From Lentilitoribacter sp039986595 (GTDB lineage: Bacteria; Pseudomonadota; Alphaproteobacteria; Rhizobiales; Rhizobiaceae): DNA of 64,000 nt. This document shows, piece after piece, positions 9,001 through 17,466 of this stretch; positions within the stretch are counted from its first letter, which is position 1, and every line of letters begins with the position of its first letter. The translations under genes and the position numbers were made by a program. The DNA lies in contig JBDWQJ010000005.1 of the NCBI GenBank assembly GCA_039986595.1, positions 1 to 64,000 on the forward strand. The letters are read 5' to 3'. The notes beneath the pieces were generated by a model, which did not search any database, was not told where the DNA came from, and saw nothing but the letters and a program-made list of their open reading frames with translations.

Positions 9001-10277
9001 TTTAGAAGAACCGGATGCTCGCGGATAACCTCATCAAGGATATCCCAAACTTCTGGCTTTTCTTTTTCTACCAATTTCTTGGCTTGTTTGACTGTTGAAG
9101 AGAAACCTTTTGCATCAAGGCGCGCATAGATAAACGGCTTGAAGAGCTCCAAAGCCATTTTCTTAGGTAGACCACACTGGTGTAGTTTCAATTCTGGACC
9201 AGACACGATCACAGAACGACCAGAATAATCAACACGCTTACCAAGCAAGTTCTGACGGAAACGACCCTGCTTACCTTTGAGCATATCTGACAAAGATTTA
9301 AGAGGACGCTTGTTTGCACCAGTGATCACACGACCGCGACGGCCGTTATCAAACAATGCATCAACAGATTCTTGAAGCATACGCTTCTCGTTTCGGATGA
9401 TGATGCCAGGTGCACGCAATTCGATCAGGCGCTTTAGACGGTTGTTACGGTTGATCACACGACGATAAAGATCGTTCAAATCAGACGTCGCAAAACGACC
9501 ACCATCTAGCGGAACCAATGGACGCAAATCCGGTGGGATTACTGGAACGATTTTTAGGATCATCCACTCTGGACGGTTGCCAGATTCAATGAAATTCTCA
9601 ACGACCTTCAATCGCTTCATAAACTTCTTTGTTTTAAGCTCAGAAGTCGTTTCAGCAAGATCGGCACGAAGTTGGCCGGCAATATCATTTAAATCCATAG
9701 AAGCAAGAAGCTCAAAAATAGCTTCCGCACCAATCATGGCTGTAAATGTATCTTCACCAAACTCTTCGCTGGCGAGCATGTATTCTTCTTCAGACAGCAA
9801 TTGCTGCTCACCCAAAGACGTCAAGCCAGGCTCAGTCACAATGTAGTTCTCAAAGTAAAGAACGCGTTCGATATCTTTCAAAGTCATATCGAGCAATGTT
9901 GCGATACGGCTTGGAAGAGATTTCAAGAACCAGATATGCGCAACTGGAGCTGCAAGCTCAATGTGGCCCATACGTTCCCGGCGTACACGTGCAAGCGTGA
10001 CTTCAACACCACACTTCTCGCAGATAACGCCTTTATATTTCATGCGCTTATATTTACCGCACAAACATTCGTAGTCTTTTATTGGTCCAAAAATACGTGC
10101 ACAGAACAAACCATCACGCTCAGGCTTGAACGTACGATAGTTGATAGTTTCTGGCTTTTTAATTTCGCCGAACGACCATGACATAATCTTTTCCGGGCTC
10201 GCAATTGAGATACGGATTGAGTCAAAGGTTTGCGCTGGCGCTGTTGGATTGAAAAGATTCATGACCTCTTGGTTCAT
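6075..10277 (-). CDS. rpoC: DNA-directed RNA polymerase subunit beta'
   Basis: 1400 residues, full length. The N-terminal zinc site is CLC...CEKC (C71, C73, C86, C89). The catalytic NADFDGDQMAVH loop with three aspartates lies mid-protein, and the CELQNGICGTCYGRD second zinc site and the bridge-helix/trigger-loop region are intact. It forms the active-site cleft with RpoB. AAGGAGA lies 6-7 nt before the ATG, directly after a small GGGGC/GCCCC hairpin at 10293-10305 in the 184-nt rpoB-rpoC gap. It ends with a strong terminator, so the rpsL operon downstream has its own promoter. Confidence 0.98.
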   Translation of the reverse strand: MNQEVMNLFNPTAPAQTFDSIRISIASPEKIMSWSFGEIKKPETINYRTFKPERDGLFCARIFGPIKDYECLCGKYKRMKYKGVICEKCGVEVTLARVRRERMGHIELAAPVAHIWFLKSLPSRIATLLDMTLKDIERVLYFENYIVTEPGLTSLGEQQLLSEEEYMLASEEFGEDTFTAMIGAEAIFELLASMDLNDIAGQLRADLAETTSELKTKKFMKRLKVVENFIESGNRPEWMILKIVPVIPPDLRPLVPLDGGRFATSDLNDLYRRVINRNNRLKRLIELRAPGIIIRNEKRMLQESVDALFDNGRRGRVITGANKRPLKSLSDMLKGKQGRFRQNLLGKRVDYSGRSVIVSGPELKLHQCGLPKKMALELFKPFIYARLDAKGFSSTVKQAKKLVEKEKPEVWDILDEVIREHPVLLNRAPTLHRLGIQAFEPTLVEGKAIQLHPLVCTAFNADFDGDQMAVHVPLSLEAQLEARVLMMSTNNILHPANGQPIIVPSQDMVLGIYYLSMMNSNEPGEGMIFSDMGELHHALDTGVVTLHSKVKGRFNSVDSEGNPASEIFETTPGRMIIGELLPKNAKVLFDVCNQVLTKKNISKMIDDVYRHCGQKEAVIFCDRIMQLGFKHACMAGISFGKDDMIIPDSKKTIIADTEALVQDYEQQYNDGLITKGEKYNKVIDVWGKSNEKLTEDMMDLLKAVEFDENGRQKQINSIYMMSHSGARGSVNQMRQLGGMRGLMAKPSGEIIETPIISNFKEGLTVNEYFNSTHGARKGLADTALKTANSGYLTRRLVDVAQDCIITQEDCGTEKGLTMTPIVDAGQVVAPIGQRVLGRTILVDVMNPADGSVLIPAGRMVDEADVVKIEAAGIQSIQIRSPLTCELQNGICGTCYGRDLARGTKANMGEAVGVIAAQSIGEPGTQLTMRTFHLGGTATVVDSSYIEASYEGSIKMKNRNMVRHKDGHLVAMGRNMSIQILDEAGAERSSQRVSYGSKIFVDDGDSVTRGQRLAEWDPYTRPIMTEVSGVIDFEDVVDGVSVLESADEATGITKRQVIDWRSTPRGVDLKPAIVIKDKDGKVAKLDRGGEARFLLSVDAILSVEPGAKVTAGDVIARFPMESAKTKDITGGLPRVAELFEARRPKDHAIIAEIDGTIRFGRDYKNKRRIIIEPADEGIEQAEYLIPKGKPFHLQDGDFIEKGEYILDGNPAPHDILAIKGVEALASYLVNEIQEVYRLQGVLINDKHIEVIVRQMLQKVEITDSGESTYIPGDNVDKLELGMVNKRLAEEGRKPASGNPVLLGITKASLQTPSFISAASFQETTKVLTEASIAGKTDTLQGLKENVIVGRLIPAGTGGQMGQIRRIASQRDELIIEDKKANTQVEDAAPMLEELSGEEPAE

Positions 10278-10461
10278 GTATGTCTCCTTCGTGGGGCTTT
10301 GCCCCGTTTTACAACAATTGGCCTCAACTCATGGCTCTCATTGTTGCGTAAATCCTAACGACCGAAAACGGCCCTCGCCCACTTAACTTACAAAGTGAAC
10401 AATGATGAATGTTGTGCGGCGACATGATGAACTCACACCGCCACACATTTATTCTTAAGAA

Positions 10462-13400
10462 CTATTCAGCAGGTTCTGCTGGTTCGTCCGTATCGTCTTC
10501 GATCTCTTCAACACGTGTATCTTCAAGCTCGACATTCAGACCAAGAGAACGCATCTCTTTGACCAAAACGTTGAAACTCTCTGGGATACCGGCTTCGAAA
10601 GTGTCATCTCCGCGGACAATAGCTTCGTAAACTTTCGTTCTACCTGCCACATCATCGGATTTAACCGTGAGCATTTCCTGAAGCGTATACGCTGCGCCAT
10701 AAGCTTCAAGCGCCCACACTTCCATCTCACCAAAGCGCTGACCACCAAACTGAGCTTTACCACCAAGTGGTTGCTGAGTAACAAGTGAGTAAGGACCAAT
10801 TGAACGTGCGTGGATTTTATCATCAACCAAGTGGTTCAACTTGAGCATGTAGATGTAACCCACAGTCACAGGACGGTCGAACATCTCGCCAGTACGGCCA
10901 TCATAAAGCTGGCTTTGACCAGATTCATGCAGACCCGCTTTTACGAGCATTTCGTTGACGTCTTTTTCCACGGCACCATCAAACACAGGTGTTGCGATTG
11001 AAACGCCACGTTTTGTTTGTTCAGCCATACGGACAACTGACTCATCGTCATATTTGTCCATGCTATCGCCCTTAGGACCTGTTCCCATAACACTATCAAG
11101 TGTTACACGAAGCGGCTCAATATTGCCCTCTGCACGGTAAGCATCCAGCATTTCGCCGATCTTCTTACCCATGCCAGCACAAGCCCAACCAAGGTGTGTT
11201 TCCAAAATTTGACCCACGTTCATACGTGACGGCACACCCAATGGGTTTAGCACCACGTCAACATGCTCACCATCCTCAAGGAATGGCATGTCTTCGTTTG
11301 GAAGGATGCGAGAGACAACACCTTTGTTACCGTGACGTCCAGCCATTTTATCACCTGGCTGAATTTTACGTTTCACAGCAACGAAGACTTTGACCATCTT
11401 CATCACACCTGGCAACATTTCGTCACCACGTTGTACTTTTTCAACTTTGTCCATGAACAAAGCTTCTAGGCGAGATTTAGACTCATCATATTGTGTACGA
11501 AGAGCTTCGATTTCGCTTTGTGCTTTTTCATCTTCAACAGCAAACATAAACCATTGTGAACGAGGATACTCAGCCAAAGCTTCATCAGTGATTTCCGCAC
11601 CTTTTTTGAAGCCTTTAGGACCAGCAATTGCTGATTTACCGCGAAGCATATCTGACAAACGTGAATAGATGTTACGGTCCAAAATGGCCTGCTCATCATC
11701 ACGATCTTTTGCAAGACGTTCGATTTCTTCACGTTCAATAGCCATTGCACGTTCGTCTTTTTCAACACCATGACGGTTGAAAACACGCACTTCAACAATA
11801 GTACCGATCCCCCCAGGAGGCATACGCATTGAAGTATCACGCACATCAGAAGCCTTCTCACCAAAGATCGCTCTTAAGAGCTTCTCTTCCGGTGTCATTG
11901 GGCTTTCGCCTTTAGGCGTGATCTTACCAACTAGGATATCACCAGGCTTAACTTCCGCACCGATATAAACGATACCAGCTTCATCAAGGTTCTTAAGAGC
12001 CTCTTCAGAAACATTTGGAATGTCACGCGTGATTTCTTCAGGACCAAGCTTAGTATCACGTGCCATGACTTCATATTCATCAATATGAATTGATGTGAAG
12101 ACATCATCACGAACAATACGCTCAGAAAGAAGAATTGAATCCTCAAAGTTATAACCGTTCCAAGGCATAAATGCCACAAGCGCATTACGACCAAGAGCCA
12201 AATCACCAAGATCAGTTGATGGACCATCGGCAAGAATATCGCCTTTATTGACCACATCACCGACAGTCACAAGCGGACGTTGGTTGATACAAGTGTTTTG
12301 GTTTGAACGCTGATATTTCTGCAAACGATAGATATCGACACCAGATTTCGTTGCGTCAAGATCTTCTGTAGCACGAATAACGATACGTGTCGCATCAACC
12401 TGATCAACAACACCGCCACGACGTGCACCAATAGCAGCACCAGAATCGGATGCCACAATCGGCTCCATACCAGTACCAACAAATGGAGCTTCCGCTCTAA
12501 GAAGTGGTACGGCCTGACGTTGCATGTTTGAACCCATCAAGGCACGGTTCGCATCATCGTTTTCAAGGAACGGGATAAGCGCAGCAGCAACTGATACCAG
12601 CTGTTTTGGCGACACATCCATAAGATCAACGTTCTCACGAGGTACCATCATCACATCGCCGGAATGACGACAGATAACGAAATCGTTGACGATCGCTCCA
12701 TCTCCAGCAACTTCAGCATTTGCCTGACCCACACGATATTTAGCTTCTTCCATTGCTGAAAGATAAACAACATCATTGGTTACACGGCCATCGACAACTT
12801 TACGATATGGGCTTTCAATAAAGCCATATTTGTTGACACGAGCAAATGTTGCCAAAGAGTTGATCAAACCAATGTTCGGACCCTCAGGTGTTTCAATCGG
12901 ACAGATACGACCATAGTGTGTTGGGTGAACGTCACGTACTTCAAAACCAGCACGCTCACGTGTTAGACCACCCGGCCCCAATGCAGATAGACGACGCTTA
13001 TGCGTGATCTCTGACAATGGGTTCACTTGGTCCATAAACTGTGAAAGCTGTGAAGAGCCAAAGAACTCACGAACAGCAGCAGCAGCAGGTTTTGCATTAA
13101 TCAAATCCTGAGGCATAACTGTGTCGATTTCAATCGATGACATACGCTCTTTAATAGCACGCTCCATACGAAGCAGACCTAAGCGGTATTGATTTTCCAT
13201 CAACTCACCAACTGAACGAACACGACGGTTGCCCAAGTTATCGATGTCATCAATCTCGCCTTTGCCATCGCGCAATTCAACAAGCGTTTTCACAACAGCC
13301 ATGATGTCTTCTTTGCGCAAGACACGTACTGTGTCTTCTGCATCAAGATCAAGACGCATGTTCATTTTCACACGACCAACAGAAGATAGATCGTAACGCT

Positions 13401-14607
13401 CTGAATCGAAGAACAATGAATTAAACATCGCTTCAGCTGAATCCATGGTCGGTGGCTCACCAGGGCGCATCACACGGTAGATATCAAACAAAGCATCCTG
13501 ACGGCTTTGGTTTTTATCCGCAGACAATGTGTTACGCATGTAAGAACCAATATTGATATGATCGATATCAAGGATTGGTAGCTCAGTGAAACCAGCTTCA
13601 ATTAGAATAGGAAGCGTTTTCTCATCAAGTTCGTCACCAGCTTCGAGATAAATCTCACCGGTTTCCATGTTGACCATGTCTTCAGCAACATAACGACCGA
13701 ATAGATCTTCATCTGTTGCACGAACCGCATTGATCCCTTTTTCACCAAGCTGCTTTAAAAGACGAGGTGTGATTTTCTTACCGTTTTCAACGATAACTTC
13801 ACCGCTATCTGCATCAACAAGATCAGCAGCAGCTTTCGTGCCTTTAAGAGCATCACCATTAAATGGCATGCGCCAATTTTCACCATCACGCGTGAAAGCA
13901 GATTTGGTGTAGAAGAATTCAAGAATTTCTTCAGGATCCAAACCAAGCGCCATCAACAATGATGTTGCAGGGATCTTACGACGGCGATCGATACGTGCAT
14001 GCACGATGTCTTTCGCATCAAATTCAATATCAAGCCATGAACCGCGATATGGTATAACGCGTGCAGCAAATAGCAATTTACCAGATGAGTGACTTTTACC
14101 TTTATCGTGATCAAAGAACACACCAGGTGAACGGTGCATTTGCGATACGATTACACGCTCAGTACCATTTACAATAAATGTACCATTGCCAGTCATCAAA
14201 GGCATATCGCCCATATAGACGTTTTGCTCTTTAATATCTTTAACAGATTTTGCGCCTGTATCTTCGTCGATATCAAACACAATCAAGCGTAATGTCACTT
14301 TCAGAGGTGCAGAATAAGTCAGATCGCGCTGACGGCACTCTTCTGTGTCAAATTTAGGCTGTTCAAATTCGTATGAAACGAATTCAAGTCTGGCAGCACC
14401 TGAAAAGTCTTCAATCGGGAAAACCGATTTGAAAACTGCCTGTAGTCCTTCGTCGCCACGACCGCCTTCTGGTTCTTCAACCATAAGGAATTGGTCGTAA
14501 GATGACATTTGAACCTCAATGAGGTTTGGCATCTCAGCAACTTCAGGGATTTTACCAAAAAATTTACGAACGCGTCTGCGACCATTGAAGGAAAGCTTCT
14601 CAGCCAT
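10462..14607 (-). CDS. rpoB: DNA-directed RNA polymerase subunit beta
   Basis: 1381 residues with the chosen start MAEKLSFNGRRRVRKFFG. An AAGGAG lies about 6 nt before this ATG; an open frame extends 84 nt further upstream but has no such site and no family support. The rifampicin-binding segment SQLSQFMDQVNPLSEITHKR carries the drug-sensitive D, H and S positions; V occupies a site that is N in E. coli, which I believe is common in alphaproteobacteria. The protein ends in an acidic tail (EEIEDDTDEPAEPAE). It is transcribed from rplJL with two strong stem-loops in the gap. Confidence 0.97.
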   Translation of the reverse strand: MAEKLSFNGRRRVRKFFGKIPEVAEMPNLIEVQMSSYDQFLMVEEPEGGRGDEGLQAVFKSVFPIEDFSGAARLEFVSYEFEQPKFDTEECRQRDLTYSAPLKVTLRLIVFDIDEDTGAKSVKDIKEQNVYMGDMPLMTGNGTFIVNGTERVIVSQMHRSPGVFFDHDKGKSHSSGKLLFAARVIPYRGSWLDIEFDAKDIVHARIDRRRKIPATSLLMALGLDPEEILEFFYTKSAFTRDGENWRMPFNGDALKGTKAAADLVDADSGEVIVENGKKITPRLLKQLGEKGINAVRATDEDLFGRYVAEDMVNMETGEIYLEAGDELDEKTLPILIEAGFTELPILDIDHINIGSYMRNTLSADKNQSRQDALFDIYRVMRPGEPPTMDSAEAMFNSLFFDSERYDLSSVGRVKMNMRLDLDAEDTVRVLRKEDIMAVVKTLVELRDGKGEIDDIDNLGNRRVRSVGELMENQYRLGLLRMERAIKERMSSIEIDTVMPQDLINAKPAAAAVREFFGSSQLSQFMDQVNPLSEITHKRRLSALGPGGLTRERAGFEVRDVHPTHYGRICPIETPEGPNIGLINSLATFARVNKYGFIESPYRKVVDGRVTNDVVYLSAMEEAKYRVGQANAEVAGDGAIVNDFVICRHSGDVMMVPRENVDLMDVSPKQLVSVAAALIPFLENDDANRALMGSNMQRQAVPLLRAEAPFVGTGMEPIVASDSGAAIGARRGGVVDQVDATRIVIRATEDLDATKSGVDIYRLQKYQRSNQNTCINQRPLVTVGDVVNKGDILADGPSTDLGDLALGRNALVAFMPWNGYNFEDSILLSERIVRDDVFTSIHIDEYEVMARDTKLGPEEITRDIPNVSEEALKNLDEAGIVYIGAEVKPGDILVGKITPKGESPMTPEEKLLRAIFGEKASDVRDTSMRMPPGGIGTIVEVRVFNRHGVEKDERAMAIEREEIERLAKDRDDEQAILDRNIYSRLSDMLRGKSAIAGPKGFKKGAEITDEALAEYPRSQWFMFAVEDEKAQSEIEALRTQYDESKSRLEALFMDKVEKVQRGDEMLPGVMKMVKVFVAVKRKIQPGDKMAGRHGNKGVVSRILPNEDMPFLEDGEHVDVVLNPLGVPSRMNVGQILETHLGWACAGMGKKIGEMLDAYRAEGNIEPLRVTLDSVMGTGPKGDSMDKYDDESVVRMAEQTKRGVSIATPVFDGAVEKDVNEMLVKAGLHESGQSQLYDGRTGEMFDRPVTVGYIYMLKLNHLVDDKIHARSIGPYSLVTQQPLGGKAQFGGQRFGEMEVWALEAYGAAYTLQEMLTVKSDDVAGRTKVYEAIVRGDDTFEAGIPESFNVLVKEMRSLGLNVELEDTRVEEIEDDTDEPAEPAE

Positions 14608-14750
14608 CGCCGCTCCTTTTTGCATGTTGTCTAGCCTGAACATGACGGCAATCTCGCTGGCCAAGCGAACACCGTCCTTCGAGAATTCCACACGCTGGTG
14701 ACCAATCTGGACGCTTATACCAAGCTTTCCCGGCCTACCTTAGAGAACCC

Positions 14751-14835
14751 ATTACCCAAGTAGCTGAAAATAGCTACTTGGGTAATAGTTTCGCTCGCAA
14801 TAATTGTATGGAGGCAATGCGAATCGCCTCCATAC
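14751..14835 (-). promoter_or_regulatory. Two strong stem-loops between rplL and rpoB (attenuator or processing site)
   Basis: In mRNA order: first GTATGGAGGC/GCCTCCATAC (14806-14815 with 14826-14835, 10-nt loop), then ATTACCCAAGTAGCT/AGCTACTTGGGTAAT (14751-14765 with 14772-14786, 6-nt loop), both perfect. Neither is followed by a T-run on the minus strand, so simple termination is unlikely. In E. coli the same gap holds an attenuator and an RNase III cleavage site; equal position suggests a similar role. That is inference. Confidence 0.55.
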
Positions 14836-14847
14836 TTGTAACATAAC

Positions 14848-15222
14848 TTACTTAACTTCAGCTTTCGCGCCAGCTTCTTCAAGCTTTTTCGCGATTTCTT
14901 CAGCTTCGCCTTTAGAAATTGCTTCTTTGATTGCCTTTGGAGCGCTCTCAACAAGTTCTTTAGCTTCTTTAAGACCAAGACCTGTTAGGCCGCGGACTTC
15001 TTTAATAACAGCAATTTTGTTTCCGCCAGCTTCAACAAGCATAACGTCAAATTCTGTTTTCTCTTCAGCAGCTTCGCCAGCAGGTGCAGCACCAGCAACG
15101 GCAACAGCCGCAGGAGCAGCAGCAGAAACGCCCCACTCTTCTTCAAGCATTTTTGAGAGCTCAGCAGCTTCCAATACTGTTAGTTTTGATAGTTCTTCAA
15201 CTAGTTTGGCAAGATCAGCCAT
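14848..15222 (-). CDS. rplL: 50S ribosomal protein L7/L12
   Basis: Stalk protein that recruits translation GTPases, 124 residues. It has an N-terminal dimerisation region (MADLAKLVEELSKLTVLEAA), an alanine-rich hinge (residues about 37-52) and the conserved C-terminal factor-binding domain ending EEAGAKAEVK. An in-frame ATG nine bases upstream touches the AAAGG site with no spacing, so the ATG at 15222 is preferred. It lies 61 nt after rplJ. Confidence 0.96.
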   Translation of the reverse strand: MADLAKLVEELSKLTVLEAAELSKMLEEEWGVSAAAPAAVAVAGAAPAGEAAEEKTEFDVMLVEAGGNKIAVIKEVRGLTGLGLKEAKELVESAPKAIKEAISKGEAEEIAKKLEEAGAKAEVK

Positions 15223-15283
15223 ATTTAACATCCTTTAATTTCGGTTCGAACCGGTTTTAATATATTTGAAGACGAAAACTGCC

Positions 15284-15805
15284 TTATGCAGCCGCATCAT
15301 CCTTCTGGGATTTAGCACTAAGCACACGAGCGATTTGCGTTGCAGGAGCTGCAACAACAGTTGCGATACGTGTTGCTGGTGTGGAAATCATACCAATCAA
15401 CTTACCGCGAAGCTCATCAAGAGAAGGCATAGTCGCAAGCGATTTAACACCGTTCTCATCTAGTACTGTGGAGCCCATCGCACCGCCAAGAACAACAAGG
15501 TTTTTGTTGGCCTTTGCAAATTCGACTGCTACCTTTGGAGCAACAACAGGATCTTCGCTATAAGCTAAGACTGTCATTCCTGAGAAAAGATCTGCGATCC
15601 CTTCTGACTCCGTTCCCTGAAGCGCAATTTTGGCCAGGCTGTTTTTCGCGACTTTAACGGTGCCACCAGCTACGCGCATTTTTGTGCGAAGATCGCTCAT
15701 TTGCGCAACTGTTAGACCCGCATAGTGGGCTACAACAACGGAACCAGCTTCTTTAAAGACGCCGTTCAGTTCTGTAACGAATTCGCGTTTTTCCGCTCTA
15801 TCCAC
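15284..15805 (-). CDS. rplJ: 50S ribosomal protein L10
   Basis: Base of the ribosomal stalk that binds L7/L12 dimers, 173 residues. It starts with GTG (M-DRAEKREFVTELNGVFKE), with GGAGAA 5-6 nt upstream. The RNA-binding N-terminal part and the C-terminal L12-binding helix (ATQIARVLSAKSQKDDAAA) are both present. A leader of about 360 nt precedes it, the usual place for L10-L12 feedback control. It is followed by rplL, rpoB and rpoC. Confidence 0.95.
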   Translation of the reverse strand: MDRAEKREFVTELNGVFKEAGSVVVAHYAGLTVAQMSDLRTKMRVAGGTVKVAKNSLAKIALQGTESEGIADLFSGMTVLAYSEDPVVAPKVAVEFAKANKNLVVLGGAMGSTVLDENGVKSLATMPSLDELRGKLIGMISTPATRIATVVAAPATQIARVLSAKSQKDDAAA

Positions 15806-16165
15806 TTACGTTCTCCAGTTAGTAAGCTCACAAATGTGATACTTACCGGGTTTGCCTTTGCCAATTGAGAACCAAAACGATCCGCAATTGACGTTGAGGA
15901 TCCTGTCCCCTTACCCACATTGAGAAATCTCATTGCAAGTGAAGGCAGTGCAAGGTTCGATCCAAAATCTGGTGGTTTCCCACGAAATTTCATCTCTAAC
16001 CCATCTCATGCCGGCGAATTTTAAGACGAACCTAAGTTCATCGCCCACAATCTCGGACAGGGCGCCCAAACATCGACATATGTCTTTGTCTGAACTGTTT
16101 TGGCCAACCAGATAGATTGGCCAAAATTCTTTTGCGATCTACAATTAAATGTAGATCAAATTCAA
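15806..16165 (-). promoter_or_regulatory. rplA-rplJ gap: L10-type leader with two 5' stem-loops
   Basis: No gene is supported in this 360-nt gap. Directly after the rplA stop the mRNA can form GATCTACA/TGTAGATC (16136-16143 with 16150-16157) and then a perfect 10-bp stem TTTTGGCCAA/TTGGCCAAAA (16098-16107 with 16117-16126). The 3' part, rich in purine bulge-like segments such as GGGTTAGAGATGAAA near 15988-16003, lies where the L10(L12)4-binding leader is found in other bacteria. I did not fold it, and no clear promoter was found inside. Confidence 0.5.
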
Positions 16166-16864
16166 TTACTCAGCAGAAGCGCTGGCAGTGTCGATTTTAA
16201 AGCCTGGGCCCATTGTCGAAGACAAAGACACACGCTTAAGATAAACACCTTTAGAGCCAGAAGGCTTAGCTTTATTAACAGCAGCAACAAATGCTTTCAC
16301 GTTTGCAAGGATCGCAGCTTCGTCAAATGACGCTTTACCGATACCTGCATGAATGATGCCAGCTTTTTCAACACGGAACTCAACAGCGCCGCCCTTAGAA
16401 GCCTCAACAGCTGCTTTAACGTCCATAGTCACTGTACCAACCTTTGGGTTAGGCATCATGCCACGTGGACCAAGTACTTTACCCAAACGGCCAACAAGTG
16501 GCATCATGTCAGGTGTTGCAATACAACGATCGAAATCGATGTTGCCTGCTTGTACTTCAGCAACAAGCTCTTCTGCACCAACAATGTCAGCACCAGCAGC
16601 TTTAGCTTCATCAGCTTTCGCATCGCGCGCAAACACTGCAACACGAACTGAACGACCAGTACCTGATGGAAGATCAACAACACCACGAACCATTTGGTCA
16701 GCGTGGCGAGGATCAACACCCAAGTTCATTGAAATTTCAATAGTCTCGTCAAATTTTGCATTTGCACGCTCTTTAACGGCAGCAACAGCAGCTTCAGCTG
16801 TGTGTAGCGCGTCGCGATCAAGACCTTCGATATTCTTTTTTACACGTTTTCCGATTTTAGCCAT
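16166..16864 (-). CDS. rplA: 50S ribosomal protein L1
   Basis: L1 stalk protein that binds 23S rRNA at the E site, 232 residues. It starts MAKIGKRVKKNIEGLDRDAL, with AAGGG about 7 nt upstream. The signature IATPDMMPLVGRLGKVLGPRG is present. The open frame extends 48 nt upstream but only overlaps the end of rplK. The gap to rplK is 4 nt, so the two are translationally linked. In many bacteria L1 represses the rplK-rplA unit. Confidence 0.96.
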   Translation of the reverse strand: MAKIGKRVKKNIEGLDRDALHTAEAAVAAVKERANAKFDETIEISMNLGVDPRHADQMVRGVVDLPSGTGRSVRVAVFARDAKADEAKAAGADIVGAEELVAEVQAGNIDFDRCIATPDMMPLVGRLGKVLGPRGMMPNPKVGTVTMDVKAAVEASKGGAVEFRVEKAGIIHAGIGKASFDEAAILANVKAFVAAVNKAKPSGSKGVYLKRVSLSSTMGPGFKIDTASASAE

Positions 16865-16868
16865 GATA

Positions 16869-17297
16869 TTACCCTTTGACCTCAATACCCATTGAACGTG
16901 CAGAACCAGCAACCATTTGCATAGCGCCTTCGATGTCAGCAGCGTTAAGATCTTTCATTTTTGCTTCTGCAATTGAACGCAATTGATCTTGCGTCAAGCT
17001 CGCAGCAACAACTTTACCAGGCTCTTTTGAACCCGATTTCAAGCCAGCTTCTTTCTTGATCAAGTAGCTCATTGGCGGCTGCTTCATTTTGAAAGTGAAA
17101 GACTTGTCTTGGTAATATGTAATAGCGCAAGGGATCGGAGCGCCTTTTTCCATTTCACCTGTTGCAGCATTAAATGCCTTACAGAATTCCATGATGTTAA
17201 TACCACGTTGACCCAATGCAGGACCAATCGGAGGTGATGGGTTTGCTGAACCAGCAGGAACCTGCAACTTCAACACACCAGCAATTTTTTTAGCCAT
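16869..17297 (-). CDS. rplK: 50S ribosomal protein L11
   Basis: L11 of the GTPase-associated centre, 142 residues. The N-terminal domain has the proline-rich GSANPSPPIGPALGQRGINI loop. The C-terminal rRNA-binding domain is complete and ends GSARSMGIEVKG. It lies downstream of nusG across a 169-nt gap holding a long interrupted stem-loop, and is followed by rplA after 4 nt. Confidence 0.97.
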   Translation of the reverse strand: MAKKIAGVLKLQVPAGSANPSPPIGPALGQRGINIMEFCKAFNAATGEMEKGAPIPCAITYYQDKSFTFKMKQPPMSYLIKKEAGLKSGSKEPGKVVAASLTQDQLRSIAEAKMKDLNAADIEGAMQMVAGSARSMGIEVKG

Positions 17298-17370
17298 AAT
17301 AGCTCTGCCTTCTTTTAAGTGACCTTTCGGTCAATTTGCTGGTTTGAATTTCAATCCAGCGGCTGCGGTT

Positions 17371-17418
17371 GCGTGGTGCGGTTTACCTAATCGGCTAGAT
17401 TAGACGCGCCTACCACGC
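17371..17418 (-). promoter_or_regulatory. Interrupted stem-loop in the nusG-rplK gap
   Basis: Outer arms GCGTGGT (17371-17377) and ACCACGC (17412-17418) enclose inner arms CTAATC (17387-17392) and GATTAG (17398-17403) with a 5-nt loop. There is no T-run after it. The place, just ahead of rplK-rplA, is where L1 feedback sites lie in other bacteria. Assignment to L1 is only suggested by position. Confidence 0.4.
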
Positions 17419-17466
17419 GGAATTTGCCCTCCCTAAGAAGGGACTTAAATACCGGTAAAACCGATA

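Noticed and set aside
14608..14691. 28-residue upstream extension of RpoB
   Set aside because: The conserved family start MAEKLSFNGRRRVRKFFG has AAGGAG at correct spacing; the extension has neither signal nor family support.
14804..15238. 144-residue alanine/serine-rich open frame opposite rplL
   Set aside because: It arises from the alanine-rich rplL codons read backwards; no start signal or family match.
15766..15993. 75-residue open frame on the minus strand inside the rplJ leader
   Set aside because: It runs out of frame into rplJ, has no ribosome site and no recognisable protein pattern; the stretch fits an RNA leader better.
16353..16895. 180-residue open frame on the plus strand opposite rplA
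   Set aside because: It is the mirror of a highly conserved ribosomal protein gene, has a low-complexity composition and no ribosome site.
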